A DNA stretch of 64,000 nt from Variovorax sp. PAMC26660 (GCF_014302995.1 NZ_CP060295.1:5261501-5325500); one strand, 5' to 3'. Shown: positions 37,268 through 45,541, counted from the first letter of the stretch. Notes: generated by a model not told the origin, from the sequence alone. Numbers and translations: made by a program.

Positions 37268-37882
37268 CTACACGGCGCGAACGGGCGTCTTCGGCGCCAG
37301 CGGCGAACCCAGGTCCAGACAGCGGTAGACGGCCTCCAGGACGCGTTGCCTGTGCGTGGGGTGCCCGGCCTTCCAGCGCCAGCGAAGGACATACAGCGGA
37401 ACCACGAAGAGCAGCCACGCACCGACGAACAGGCCGTCCAGAAAGAGCGAGAACGCACGGTCCGTTCCCGTCGCTGCGCCAATGCAGGCGCTCATCGCGA
37501 GGATGGCGAGCAGCGCCGCGGTGAGCGCCAGGACGTAGCGGTGTTCGCTTCCGGGCGGGATGCGTGTCGCGGCGTAGGGGGCCGAATTGCCTTGCCAGGT
37601 GAAGTGCGCGACATAGACGCAGCCGTCTTCCAGGTTGCGCAGGGCGTACACCCGGCGTTCGCCGGTGGGCGTGAGCGGCGCATCCAGCACGGCCAGCTCG
37701 ACGCGGTCTCCTTCGGCCAGGAAGGGCGCGCCCGGTTGCCACGAGCGCTCGCTGGTGCAGAACCACATCGATTGGCCATCGACATCGAAGCTGTAGGCGT
37801 TGCCCCGCCTGTAGAGCGACTTCGCTGTCAGCTTCTTCAGTCGTCCCTCGACGCGCTGGATGTCGGGCAGTTCAGCGGTCAT
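37268..37882 (-). CDS. two-helix membrane protein, type VI effector-associated-like
   Basis: The 204-residue protein has a beta-rich N-terminal half (EGRLKKLTAKSLY, FLAEGDRVELAVL, VYALRNLEDG). Two membrane helices follow (YVLALTAALLAILAMSACIG and FLDGLFVGAWLLFVVPLYVL), then a short cytoplasmic tail (RQRVLEAVYRCLDLG). The plan resembles proteins labelled putative type VI secretion effector in Burkholderiales, recalled from memory. The ATG at 37882 overlaps the end of the preceding gene by 11 bases, and a GTG at 37894 is an alternative. It is last in a minus-strand operon with a similar membrane protein and two lipoproteins. Confidence 0.6.
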   Translation of the reverse strand: MTAELPDIQRVEGRLKKLTAKSLYRRGNAYSFDVDGQSMWFCTSERSWQPGAPFLAEGDRVELAVLDAPLTPTGERRVYALRNLEDGCVYVAHFTWQGNSAPYAATRIPPGSEHRYVLALTAALLAILAMSACIGAATGTDRAFSLFLDGLFVGAWLLFVVPLYVLRWRWKAGHPTHRQRVLEAVYRCLDLGSPLAPKTPVRAV

Positions 37883-38477
37883 GAGCTTGCGCACCGCAGT
37901 ACTTCGCCATCACCGAGGCCATCAATTGCAAGGCGCGCCTGCGACGAAAGCTCTCCCAGAGGGTGCTGAAGAAAGATTCGATCTGCAACAGAGAGAACAT
38001 CAAGGCGGCCCCAGCCAGGGCGCCGACGACCAGGAGCGGGAAACTCCAGGCTGACGCGATCTTGAGGCCCAGGAAGATTGCGGCGGCCCCGATCAGTCCA
38101 CTGACCGCGGCCAGCCGCAGCGCGCGGGGCAGCGAGCGCCATCCCTTTTCAAGACGCACCTGCATCGGATTGGGTGTGATGGGTTGCTGCGCGCCTTGCG
38201 GCAGCAGCCAGTCCAGCGTGTGGGTGCCGTCGCGCATCTCGAAAACGCCGGCCACGACGGGCGTGCGCTGGTCGGCCAGGGCCTGCAGAGCTTCGGTGGT
38301 GGCGGTGGTGTTCTGCTCGCGCAGGCGAGCGTCGACGAGGATGCCGTCGAGACCAAACCGTATCCGGCCGATATCCGCCGACGTGGTGACGGCAACACGG
38401 AAGTTGTCGAGCGGGCCTTCGAGCACCTTGATCGCACGCGCGCGGTGATCCCGTTCAAGGGGAATATCTTCTTTCAT
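37872..38477 (-). CDS. two-helix membrane protein, same plan as its neighbour
   Basis: The 201-residue protein has a soluble N-terminal half (IKVLEGPLDNFRVAVTTSAD, RIRFGLDGILVDARLRE, TPVVAGVFEMRDGTHTLDWLLP). Two membrane helices follow (LAAVSGLIGAAAIFLGLKIA and FPLLVVGALAGAALMFSLLQ), then a basic tail. The layout matches the protein at 37268-37882, although sequence identity is low. I chose the ATG at 38477, which follows the upstream lipoprotein stop by four bases. A longer reading to 38570 would invade that gene. The function is unknown, and a membrane toxin or accessory role is inferred from context. Confidence 0.6.
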   Translation of the reverse strand: MKEDIPLERDHRARAIKVLEGPLDNFRVAVTTSADIGRIRFGLDGILVDARLREQNTTATTEALQALADQRTPVVAGVFEMRDGTHTLDWLLPQGAQQPITPNPMQVRLEKGWRSLPRALRLAAVSGLIGAAAIFLGLKIASAWSFPLLVVGALAGAALMFSLLQIESFFSTLWESFRRRRALQLMASVMAKYCGAQAHDR

Positions 38478-38481
38478 GGTT

Positions 38482-39495
38482 TCAGCCGCCTTCGCCGAAG
38501 CGAATCCATTCAAGGGGATCGTCACGCCATGCAGGCAAAGCTGCGGCGCGCTTTTTTCGCTCTTCGGCATTTTCTTCCCGAGGCTCTTCGGGAATGTCCA
38601 GGTTTTGCCGCTTGGCCCACTCCGGATAGCTGACTCTCAGCCCCTCCACGTACTTGCGTCTTTCACTCGCGTGGATGGCCATGCCGTATTGCAGGTCGAG
38701 GGACTTTGGCGTCGCGCGCATGGTGTTTCTCACGGACGGGACGGGGTAGTCCAGCAATGCTTTGCCGGTCAACCGATCCGCGGTGAGGCGCGGATTGTCG
38801 ATGCGAGGGGTGGGTTCGCTGCTCTTTGGAGGCAGTGGTGCCGCAACGATGACGCCGTAGTACCCCGGGCGCGTCAACATGCGACTGAGCGCGACCTCTG
38901 TGTGCCGGCTGTCGCCGTTGTTGGCCCTGATGCCCACATAGAGCGTTCGATTGCGAACTTCTGCAAACGCGAAATTGCTTTCGCTGTTGGTGGCGTTCAC
39001 GAGCGTTGGAATTTCTACATGCCTCAAGGCAAATGACCTGCCGCCATCCATCGACAACTCGACGCGGATGTAGTTGCAGTGGGTCTTTTTTCTTTCTTCG
39101 AGCGTCGAGGCGCGAAGGCACTCTTTCTGCAGGTCGCGCGAGATGCCGTTTTCAAGAAAGACCACGACCTCGGGGTCATCGCTCGAGTAGCCGATGGGGA
39201 TGTTGTCTCCGCTGTTCAGGAACAGTCTCCCCATCGGCGTCAGCACGCCCGTGCGGCGATCGAAGTAGCGAATGTTCTTCGACATCTGGCCGCGATAGTC
39301 GAGGGATTGTTGTGCCAGCAGATACCGCTCGCCGCCGAGGTCGCTCAGAACATATTCGGGCCCCCGGATGGGATAGGCCACGGGGTACGAATACTCCAGG
39401 CCGTCATTGAGGGTCCGGACCACGGTGGAACAGGCGCTGAGCATGGCGGCTACCAGAACGACGGCGGCGATTGCGAAACGATTTTTCAAGGACAT
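38482..39495 (-). CDS. lipoprotein with Asp-box-like motif, possible Tli3-type immunity protein
   Basis: The 337-residue predicted lipoprotein has an N-terminal helix ending in the lipobox LSAC near residue 22 (MSLKNRFAIAAVVLVAAMLSAC). The mature part is beta-rich with an Asp-box-like SMDGGRSF and several Trp/Tyr strands. Its composition recalls type VI lipase immunity lipoproteins of the Tli3 group, which block effectors in the periplasm. This is from memory and unverified. I used the ATG at 39495 because it gives the signal peptide. An in-frame ATG at 39573 overlaps the upstream stop as ATGA but would add a long hydrophilic leader. Confidence 0.6.
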   Translation of the reverse strand: MSLKNRFAIAAVVLVAAMLSACSTVVRTLNDGLEYSYPVAYPIRGPEYVLSDLGGERYLLAQQSLDYRGQMSKNIRYFDRRTGVLTPMGRLFLNSGDNIPIGYSSDDPEVVVFLENGISRDLQKECLRASTLEERKKTHCNYIRVELSMDGGRSFALRHVEIPTLVNATNSESNFAFAEVRNRTLYVGIRANNGDSRHTEVALSRMLTRPGYYGVIVAAPLPPKSSEPTPRIDNPRLTADRLTGKALLDYPVPSVRNTMRATPKSLDLQYGMAIHASERRKYVEGLRVSYPEWAKRQNLDIPEEPREENAEERKKRAAALPAWRDDPLEWIRFGEGG

Positions 39496-39569
39496 GGGGG
39501 CTGGCGGACGGCAAGGTGCATGGTTGAAGTCGGAGGGCGGTTCCTGATCGGGCTTGGCGTTGGGCCGCT

Positions 39570-40682
39570 TCATTCGTTGCCATTGCCCTTGCAGTGAAAC
39601 TGCTTGTCGACGGGCCACTTGCCGACGGGCGGCAGCGAGCGCTCCTTCAATTTGAACTTCGCCCAGTTCTTTTCCCAATCCCAGCCCGGAATTTCCGGCG
39701 TGGGGAGGTTCGTGATCCAGGCCTCGTCGTCCAGCACCAGGTAGAGGTTGTCACCGTTGAGGTAGGCCATGCGTCCTCCGAAGCCGGTCGGGCTTCTGGA
39801 TTGCCATGTTCTGCCGCCGTCGGCCGAATAAGAAAGATGGGTCCGGGCACCACCGCCGCCAGAGGTAACGCCCGATATGTTGTTTCGCCACGGCGCGAGC
39901 AGATAGCGGGTGTTGGCGGCGTCGACGACGAGGCGGCCGTCCTTGCCGGAGTACTCATTGCCGCCCCAGTCCTCGACCTTGGTGCGGATGCCTTGCTGCC
40001 GGTCCACATACATCATCGTGCCCGTGATGCAGAAGTAGGACTGCCGCGGCACGAACTCGAAGTAGCGGTTGTCGTCGATCCGGTAGACGACCTGCGGCGC
40101 GGCGACCGGGCCCCGGTAGGGTTCGCCTTTTTCGGGGGCGTAGCGATCCGCATTGGGGTTCAGCTCGTCCCAGTACCTGAAGTCGAGCACGTCGGGGGTG
40201 AGCCGCTCCGTGCCCATGCTGCCGTCCCGTTGGGTGCGAAATTGCAGGGCCTTGAAGTGGACGACATCGCCATCGAGCCAGTACAGCACGAACCCTCGGG
40301 CTTCGAGCGTCTTCGTGCCTTTGTAGGTCCGGATGATGTTCTGCGACTCGATCCTGTATGGCTTGGAGCATGCGGGCTGCGCGCTGCGGATGCTTCGGGC
40401 CAACCTTTCCCTGCGATCACCCGGCAGTGTGTAGCCGCTCGCGGCATCCCAGTCGATGGCGAGCTGGCGCGTCCCCGCCACTTGATCGGCGTAGTAGATG
40501 TTGGGCGCGGCGCAGGGATTGCCCTTGTCCGGCTCGGCGACGAAGTAGTGCTTGTCGTCGATCTTGTTGACGATGCCGCCGGCGCTTGCCAGGGCGGGGG
40601 ACGGATAGACGTCCTGGTTGGTGCAGCCAGCCAGAAGCAGCAATGCAACGGCCAGTGCGGAAAGGCAGGTTTTTTTCTTCAT
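39570..40682 (-). CDS. lipoprotein with DGGRTW Asp-box, possible type VI immunity protein
   Basis: The 370-residue lipoprotein starts MKKKTCLSALAVALLLLAGC (lipobox LAGC, lipidated Cys at 20). Its mature part is beta-rich with repeated strand patterns (VVYRIDDNRYFEFVP, GGIVNKIDDKHYFVAEP) and one clear Asp-box near residue 290 (YSADGGRTWQSR). Two internal segments resemble one another (NKIDDKHYFVAEP and YRIDDNRYFEFVP), suggesting a duplicated fold. It is the first gene of a four-gene minus-strand set with another lipoprotein and two membrane proteins. Periplasmic immunity against a secreted effector is the working inference. No cognate effector is visible in the window. Confidence 0.6.
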   Translation of the reverse strand: MKKKTCLSALAVALLLLAGCTNQDVYPSPALASAGGIVNKIDDKHYFVAEPDKGNPCAAPNIYYADQVAGTRQLAIDWDAASGYTLPGDRRERLARSIRSAQPACSKPYRIESQNIIRTYKGTKTLEARGFVLYWLDGDVVHFKALQFRTQRDGSMGTERLTPDVLDFRYWDELNPNADRYAPEKGEPYRGPVAAPQVVYRIDDNRYFEFVPRQSYFCITGTMMYVDRQQGIRTKVEDWGGNEYSGKDGRLVVDAANTRYLLAPWRNNISGVTSGGGGARTHLSYSADGGRTWQSRSPTGFGGRMAYLNGDNLYLVLDDEAWITNLPTPEIPGWDWEKNWAKFKLKERSLPPVGKWPVDKQFHCKGNGNE

Positions 40683-40839
40683 GTTGTTCTCGCGAGGGCT
40701 GATGGCTCGCAGCCACAGCATATCGGGAGAACACAGGAGCCTGCCCTTTCAGTCTTGCTGGTCGATGACCTCGAAGCGCCCGCACAACACCGGCATGCGC
40801 AGGTCGGCGGCCGGGCGAGCCGACCGGATCAAGCCGCAG

Positions 40840-40986
40840 TCAGGGCTTGACGCCGAGCACCGACAGGATGATCGCCGCGAGGGTCAGCGTCATCGGCAAC
40901 TGGTGAGTGGCCAGTGCGCGGGCCTGCGCCATCGACAGGATGGTTGGTTGCAGCAGGTTCTTTTCGGAATGAAGAGGTGTGGACAT
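40840..40986 (-). CDS. 48-residue putative membrane microprotein
   Basis: This small ORF has a good ribosome site (CAGGAG six bases before ATG). The product starts MSTPLHSEKNLLQPT and ends in a hydrophobic helix (LPMTLTLAAIILSVLGVKP), so it looks like a single-pass membrane peptide. It sits alone between the lipoprotein operon and a divergent acetyltransferase gene. Conservation was not tested. The hydrophobic tail could also be chance in GC-rich DNA. Confidence 0.5.
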   Translation of the reverse strand: MSTPLHSEKNLLQPTILSMAQARALATHQLPMTLTLAAIILSVLGVKP

Positions 40987-41167
40987 ATCGGACTCCTGAG
41001 TGGTTGCGAACCGTCTGTTCGCATGACTGCAAAGATAGGCTTCAAGCGGCAGGTCGGCACGGGGCTTTCGGGGACACGGCGTTTCCGTTTTCGCAACGAT
41101 CCGGCGGCATTGGCCTGGAACTTTTTGGGCTCGCCTCAGAATTGGGGGCATGCAAAGGAGCGAACGA

Positions 41168-41641
41168 ATGACCGGATTGAAGATGCGAAAGGCCACGCCG
41201 GCCGATGCGGTGCCGTGGACGCTTCTGTTCGATGCGGACGGGCCGCGCGCGGAGGTCGAGAAGTACCTGGCGCGTGGCGAGCAATGGCTTGCCGAGCAGG
41301 CCGGTGAGGTCATCGGCCAAATGGTCCTGATGGAGACCCGCGCCGACACCTGGGAAATCATGAACATCGCCGTGGCCGATGCGCACAAGGGCCAAGGGAT
41401 CGGCACCGCGATGCTGAAGAAGGCGAAATCGCTTGCCACGCAACGGGGCGCGCATCGGCTCGAAGTCGGCACTGGCAACAGCAGCCTGCGCGAGTTGGCC
41501 TTCTACCAGCGCTTCGGCTTTCGCATCGTCGGTGTGGACGTCGACTTCTTCGTGCGCCGATGGGGCAAGGCGACGAAGCAGGGCGGCATTCCGCTGCGGG
41601 ACATGATCCGGATGGAGATGGTGCTCAGGGGCGTTTCGTAG
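41168..41641 (+). CDS. GNAT-family N-acetyltransferase
   Basis: The 157-residue acetyltransferase has the GNAT acetyl-CoA motif VADAHKGQGIGTAMLKKAKSLATQRGAHRLEVGT. The NSSLRELAFYQRFGFRIVGVDVDFF stretch is typical of the C-terminal half. It transfers an acetyl group to an amine on an unknown small molecule or protein in the cytoplasm. The ATG at 41168 has AAGGAG seven bases upstream and is preferred over an upstream ATG at 41150. The stop is followed by a CTGTTG microsatellite and structured repeats. Confidence 0.88.
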   Translation: MTGLKMRKATPADAVPWTLLFDADGPRAEVEKYLARGEQWLAEQAGEVIGQMVLMETRADTWEIMNIAVADAHKGQGIGTAMLKKAKSLATQRGAHRLEVGTGNSSLRELAFYQRFGFRIVGVDVDFFVRRWGKATKQGGIPLRDMIRMEMVLRGVS

Positions 41642-41697
41642 GCGTTGGTTTGGTCTGGCGCTGTTGCTGTTGCTGTTGCTGTTCAGGGCGTCGCTCA

Positions 41698-41777
41698 CGC
41701 CGACACGGTGCTCTTTTTCGCGAATGTCCCCCGCTTCGCTCCTCCTTTATTTCGCGAAAAAGAGCCCCGTATCGGCG
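41698..41777 (-). repeat. hairpin repeat unit B (conserved loop, own stem)
   Basis: This is an 80-base imperfect palindrome with 25-base arms (41698-41722 and 41753-41777, two mismatches) around a 30-base loop. Read on the minus strand, the loop and inner stem carry GCGAAATAAAGGAGGAGCG followed by AAGCGGGGGACATTCGC. The same 36 bases occur in opposite orientation in unit A at 41859-41894. The stem contains GCTCTTTTT paired with AAAAAGAGC. Confidence 0.8.
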
Positions 41778-41830
41778 CGAGCGTTGGACAGCGCAGTGGT
41801 TGATCAGCGGTACACCAGCAGCGTGCCCCT

Positions 41831-41922
41831 GTGCGAATGACGCCGGGTGCTCCCCGCAGCGAAATAAAGGAGGAGCGAAGCGGGGGACATTCGCGGAGGG
41901 GAGCACCCGGTGTCATTCGCAC
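41831..41922 (+). repeat. hairpin repeat unit A (same loop, different stem)
   Basis: This is a 92-base palindrome with 25-base arms (41831-41855 and 41898-41922, one mismatch) around a 42-base loop containing the 36-base core shared with unit B. Here the stem contains GCTCCCC paired with GGGGAGC, where unit B has T and A runs, so both strands of the stem changed together. It lies just after the stop side of the LuxR-type gene. Confidence 0.8.
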
Positions 41923-41949
41923 GCGCCCCGAAGGACCCCGCATCCCGAG

Positions 41950-42516
41950 TTACCCAGCAATCAGCTTCTGCACCAGCTCCGCTGTAGTAGCCGCTGCGTA
42001 CTTGCGCATCAATCGCGCCCGATGCAACTCGACGGTGCGATGGCTGATGTCGAGCGCCTTGCCGATCTCCTTCGAGGTCAGGCCACGCATTACCTGCGCC
42101 GCCACCTCGCGCTCACGCGGCGTCAGTTGCGCAGTGACCGCGCGGCGCGATCCCAGGTCCTCGAAAGTCCAGATGCCGGCCTCGTGAGGCGCAGCGCGGT
42201 TCATCGCGTGGCCCGTGACGTGGCACCAGAAGGTCTCGCCGGCCATCGCGCCGTGCAGACCGCCCAGCCGCTTCATCATGCGGTTGTCGGCATAGTGGCC
42301 GCTGGCGTTCAGAAAGGGCTCCATCCGCTTGCCGATGCGCTCGAACTCGGCCACGCTCGGGTACAGGATGCTGAACGAATGCCCCACCAACGCAGAGGGC
42401 GTTGCGCCGAAAATTTCGCACACGCGCTCATTGCAAGCCACGATGGTGCGGTTGCTCGAAACCACCATGCCGACGGGTGCGTGTTCAAAAGCCAGCCGGT
42501 AATCGATCTCGGGCAT
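41950..42516 (-). CDS. PAS-LuxR transcriptional regulator
   Basis: The 188-residue regulator has an N-terminal PAS domain (about 5-110, DYRLAFEHAPVGMVVSSNRTIVACNERVCEIFG) and a LuxR-type helix-turn-helix (about 128-185, LTPREREVAAQVMRGLTSKEIGKALDISHRTVELHRARLMRKY). There is no receiver domain, so it probably senses a ligand or redox state through PAS. It is divergent from the 3-oxoacid CoA-transferase genes, which are its most likely targets. Confidence 0.88.
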   Translation of the reverse strand: MPEIDYRLAFEHAPVGMVVSSNRTIVACNERVCEIFGATPSALVGHSFSILYPSVAEFERIGKRMEPFLNASGHYADNRMMKRLGGLHGAMAGETFWCHVTGHAMNRAAPHEAGIWTFEDLGSRRAVTAQLTPREREVAAQVMRGLTSKEIGKALDISHRTVELHRARLMRKYAAATTAELVQKLIAG

Positions 42517-42530
42517 CAGGTCTCACCATT

Positions 42531-42564
42531 ACGAAATACTACGTATACGGGTAGGTAGTATCGT
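42531..42564. promoter_or_regulatory. inverted repeat, candidate operator of the PAS-LuxR regulator
   Basis: ATACTAC at 42536-42542 and GTAGTAT at 42555-42561 form an inverted repeat inside a longer, bulged ACGA...TCGT palindrome. It lies in the 93-base space between the regulator and the scoA-type gene, 15 bases from the regulator start codon. An AT-rich dyad of this type is what a dimeric LuxR regulator would bind. Confidence 0.5.
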
Positions 42565-42609
42565 TGAAGGCTTTCCCACCACTCTCCATTCATCCATCAA
42601 GGAGCCCGA

Positions 42610-43410
42610 GTGAACAAGATTTATCCCTCCGCAGATGCGGCACTCAAGGGGGTCGTGGCCGACGGGCAGACGCTCGCGGTCGGCGGCTTCGGCCTGTGCG
42701 GCATTCCCGAAGCGCTGATCGACGCGCTCAAGGACACCAACGTGCAGAACCTCACCGTCATCTCGAACAACGCGGGCGTCGACGGCTTCGGCCTGGGCAA
42801 GCTGCTCGAGACACGCCAGATCAAGAAAATGATCGCGTCGTATGTTGGTGAGAACAAGGAGTTCGAGCGCCAGTACCTCGCGGGCGAACTGCAACTCGAG
42901 TTCACGCCTCAAGGCACGCTGGCCGAGAAGCTGCGCGCCGGCGGCGCGGGCATCCCGGCCTTCTTCACCAAGACCGGTGTCGGCACGCAAGTGGCCGAAG
43001 GCAAGGAACTGCGCGAGTTCGGTGGCGAAACCTACGTCATGGAACATTCGCTGGTGCCCGACGTGGCGCTGGTCAAGGCCGACGTGGCCGACAAGTCGGG
43101 CAACCTGCGCTTTCGCCTCACGGCGCGCAACTTCAACCCGGCCGCCGCCATGGCCGGCAAGGTCTGCATCGTCGAGGTCGAGAAGATCGTTGAAGTGGGC
43201 GAGCTGGCCCCCGACGACATCCACCTTCCGGGCATTTACGTGCATCGCATCGTGCTCAACGCCAACCCCGAAAAGCGCATCGAAAAGCGCACCGTGAGCG
43301 CATCGGTCGATGCAGCCGCCGCCAAGGTCGAGGCCCAGACCGCCATTGCCCAGGCCGCCGCCGGCAGCGAAACGCCCGCCACGGTCGTCAACAAGAAAGA
43401 AGGAGCCTGA
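42610..43410 (+). CDS. scoA: 3-oxoacid CoA-transferase subunit A
   Basis: The 266-residue alpha subunit transfers CoA between succinyl-CoA and a 3-oxoacid such as acetoacetate. Hallmarks are [36 protein letters not shown] and a [15 protein letters not shown] loop. The protein is about 30 residues longer than usual, with an Ala/Lys-rich tail ([20 protein letters not shown]) after the normal end RIEKRTV. The start is a GTG at 42610 preceded by AAGGAG. It is followed after one base by subunit B. Divergent PAS-LuxR control is likely. Confidence 0.9.
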   Translation: MNKIYPSADAALKGVVADGQTLAVGGFGLCGIPEALIDALKDTNVQNLTVISNNAGVDGFGLGKLLETRQIKKMIASYVGENKEFERQYLAGELQLEFTPQGTLAEKLRAGGAGIPAFFTKTGVGTQVAEGKELREFGGETYVMEHSLVPDVALVKADVADKSGNLRFRLTARNFNPAAAMAGKVCIVEVEKIVEVGELAPDDIHLPGIYVHRIVLNANPEKRIEKRTVSASVDAAAAKVEAQTAIAQAAAGSETPATVVNKKEGA

Positions 43411-43411
43411 G

Positions 43412-44050
43412 ATGCCCTGGACCCAAGACCAGATGGCGGCCCGTGCCGCCCAAGAACTCGAAGACGGCTTCTACGTCAACCTCGGCATCGGCATCCCGAC
43501 GCTGGTGGCCAACCACACCGGCACCAAGGAAGTCTGGCTGCAAAGCGAGAACGGCATGCTCGGCATCGGCCCGTTCCCGACCGAAGACCAGGTCGATGCC
43601 GACCTGATCAACGCCGGCAAGCAGACCGTGACCACGCTGCCCGGCAGCGCCATCTTCGGCAGCCATGACAGCTTCGCGATGATCCGCGGCGGCAAGATCA
43701 ACCTGTCGATCCTGGGTGCCATGCAGGTCAGCGCGAAGGGCGACCTTGCGAACTGGATGATCCCCGGCAAGATGGTCAAGGGCATGGGCGGCGCCATGGA
43801 CCTCGTGGCCGGCGTGAAGCGCGTGATCGTGCTGATGGAACACGTGGCCAAGAAGAAGGACGGCACCGAGGACCTGAAGATCCTCGAGAAGTGCAACCTG
43901 CCGCTGACCGGCGTGGGCGTGGTCGACCGAATCATCACCGACCTGGCCGTGATGGACGTGGTGCCCGAAGGCCTCAAGGTGATCGAGCTTGCGCCCGGCG
44001 TGAGCTTCGATGCGCTGCAGGCCAAGACGGGTGCGAAGCTGATCCAGTAG
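43412..44050 (+). CDS. scoB: 3-oxoacid CoA-transferase subunit B
   Basis: The 212-residue beta subunit carries the catalytic glutamate in [12 protein letters not shown], preceded by [15 protein letters not shown] and followed by [24 protein letters not shown]. Together with subunit A it forms the active heteromer for ketone-body or beta-ketoadipate-type acids. AAGGAG precedes the ATG at 43412, one base after the subunit A stop, and an intrinsic terminator follows at 44080-44114. Confidence 0.92.
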   Translation: MPWTQDQMAARAAQELEDGFYVNLGIGIPTLVANHTGTKEVWLQSENGMLGIGPFPTEDQVDADLINAGKQTVTTLPGSAIFGSHDSFAMIRGGKINLSILGAMQVSAKGDLANWMIPGKMVKGMGGAMDLVAGVKRVIVLMEHVAKKKDGTEDLKILEKCNLPLTGVGVVDRIITDLAVMDVVPEGLKVIELAPGVSFDALQAKTGAKLIQ

Positions 44051-44079
44051 CAAGGCGGTCGACGCAACGACGACAAGGG

Positions 44080-44114
44080 GCAGGGCAGCGAAAGCGGGCC
44101 CTGTCTTTTTCTTT
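44080..44114 (+). terminator. intrinsic terminator after scoB
   Basis: GCAGGGC at 44080-44086 pairs with GCCCTGT at 44098-44104 (one G-T pair), with a GAAA-containing loop, and is followed by CTTTTTCTTT. It separates the CoA-transferase pair from the next gene. Confidence 0.8.
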
Positions 44115-44133
44115 GGATCTTCGGAGATGTGCA

Positions 44134-45525
44134 ATGAATTCGACTGATGCGCTTGCGGGCATCTGGCAACGAGCCCAACTTCCTGCCGAGGCTCTGCAGT
44201 TTGCGCGGCTCACGGGCGCCGATCCGGTACTGCCGTCGTCCTTCGCTGTCGGCATGGCCGCGCAAAGCACGATCGCAGCCGCCGCGCTGGCAGCGTGTGA
44301 GCTGGGCCACTTGCGCGGCACGCCGCGCCAGCAGGTCAGTGTCGACATGCAGCATGCGGCGCTCGAATGCACGGGCTGGTTCAGCGTCGATGGCCGCGTG
44401 CCCGAGACATGGGACACCTTCTCCGGGTTGTACCGCTGCGCGGACGGCTGGGTGCGCGTGCATGCGAATTTCGCGCACCACCGCGAAGGCGCCCTGCGCC
44501 TGCTCGGTCTGAACCCGGCCACCGCCACGCGCGCGGAGGCCGAAGCGGCCATGGCCGGATGGCGAGCGATCGACTTCGAAGATGCCGCCTCTGCCCGCGG
44601 ACTGGTGGCGACCGCGCTGCGGCGCTTCGACGAATGGGGCGCCACGCCGCAGGGAGAGGCCGTCGCAGCGCAGCCGCTCTTCACCATCGAGCGCATCGGC
44701 GACGCGCCGCCACTGGCGCTGCCACCGCTGCGCGAAGACCAGCGGCCGCTGAGCGGGCTGCGTGTGCTCGATCTCACGCGCATCCTCGCGGGCCCGGTCG
44801 GCGGTCGTGCGCTGGCGGCCTATGGCGCCGATGTGCTGCTGATCAATTCACCGAAGCTGCCGAACATCGAGGCCATCGCCGACACGAGCCGCGGCAAGCT
44901 GTCGGCGCATGTCGATCTTCAAACCGATGAAGGGCGTACGACACTGCAACGGCTAGTCGGCGACGCACATGTCTTCGTGCAGGGCTATCGGCCCGGCGGC
45001 ATCGATGCGCTGGGCTTCGGTCCCGCGGCATTGGCGGCGCAGCGGCCAGGCATCGTGTGTGTGTCGCTCACCGCGTACGGTACGCAAGGGCCTTGGGCCG
45101 CCAGACGCGGATTCGATTCGCTGGTGCAGACCGCCATGGGCTTCAACCACGCCGAAAGCGAAGCAGCCGGCGACGGCAAGCCGAAGCCACTGCCCATGCA
45201 GATCCTGGACGAAGCCACCGGCGCCCTGATCGCCTTCGGTGCCGCCGCCGCGCTCTGGCGCCAGCAGCAAGAGGGCGGTAGTTGGCATGTGCAGGTGTCG
45301 CTGGCGCAGACGGGGCAGTGGCTGCGCGGCCTTGGGCGTGTATCGGGTGGCCTTTCGATCGGCAAGCCCAGTCTTGCGCCCTACATCGAGACCACCGCCT
45401 CGGGCTTTGGCGAACTGGCCGCATTGCGACACAGCGCGATGCTGTCGCGCACGCCCGCCGCGTGGCCGCGTCCGTCGATGCCTCCGGGCAGCCATGCGCC
45501 GGCGTGGCCAGCGGTCATGGAATGA
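44134..45525 (+). CDS. CaiB/BaiF family CoA-transferase, two-domain form
   Basis: This is a 463-residue class III CoA-transferase. The N-terminal half is a diverged CoA-transferase-like segment (about 1-195, SVDMQHAALE and DTFSGLYRCADGWVRVHANF). The second half has the canonical SGLRVLDLTRILAGPVGGRALAAYGADVLLIN and, unlike the protein at 33703, keeps the expected nucleophile Asp in RRGFDSLVQTAMG. Such long forms are common in Burkholderiales with unknown acids as substrate. It lies after the scoB terminator and 16 bases before a DUF4241 gene. Confidence 0.85.
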   Translation: MNSTDALAGIWQRAQLPAEALQFARLTGADPVLPSSFAVGMAAQSTIAAAALAACELGHLRGTPRQQVSVDMQHAALECTGWFSVDGRVPETWDTFSGLYRCADGWVRVHANFAHHREGALRLLGLNPATATRAEAEAAMAGWRAIDFEDAASARGLVATALRRFDEWGATPQGEAVAAQPLFTIERIGDAPPLALPPLREDQRPLSGLRVLDLTRILAGPVGGRALAAYGADVLLINSPKLPNIEAIADTSRGKLSAHVDLQTDEGRTTLQRLVGDAHVFVQGYRPGGIDALGFGPAALAAQRPGIVCVSLTAYGTQGPWAARRGFDSLVQTAMGFNHAESEAAGDGKPKPLPMQILDEATGALIAFGAAAALWRQQQEGGSWHVQVSLAQTGQWLRGLGRVSGGLSIGKPSLAPYIETTASGFGELAALRHSAMLSRTPAAWPRPSMPPGSHAPAWPAVME

Positions 45526-45541
45526 GTGCGAAACTGGGCGC

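Larger units (their letters stand above)
41642..41949. other. 308-base intergenic region rich in repeats
   Basis: Between the acetyltransferase and the LuxR-type regulator (convergent genes) there is no plausible gene. The region contains a CTGTTG microsatellite at about 41660-41685, hairpin unit B, a plain 53-base spacer and hairpin unit A. Terminator function for both genes is likely. Confidence 0.6.

Noticed and set aside
40683..40839. Possible C-terminal gene remnant reading PVLCGRFEVIDQQD on the minus strand
   Set aside because: The open stretch is short, there is no start or upstream similarity, and the sequence before it looks random.
41660..41685. CTGTTG microsatellite as a phase-variable tract
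   Set aside because: It lies after a stop codon, outside genes, so slippage would not change a product.
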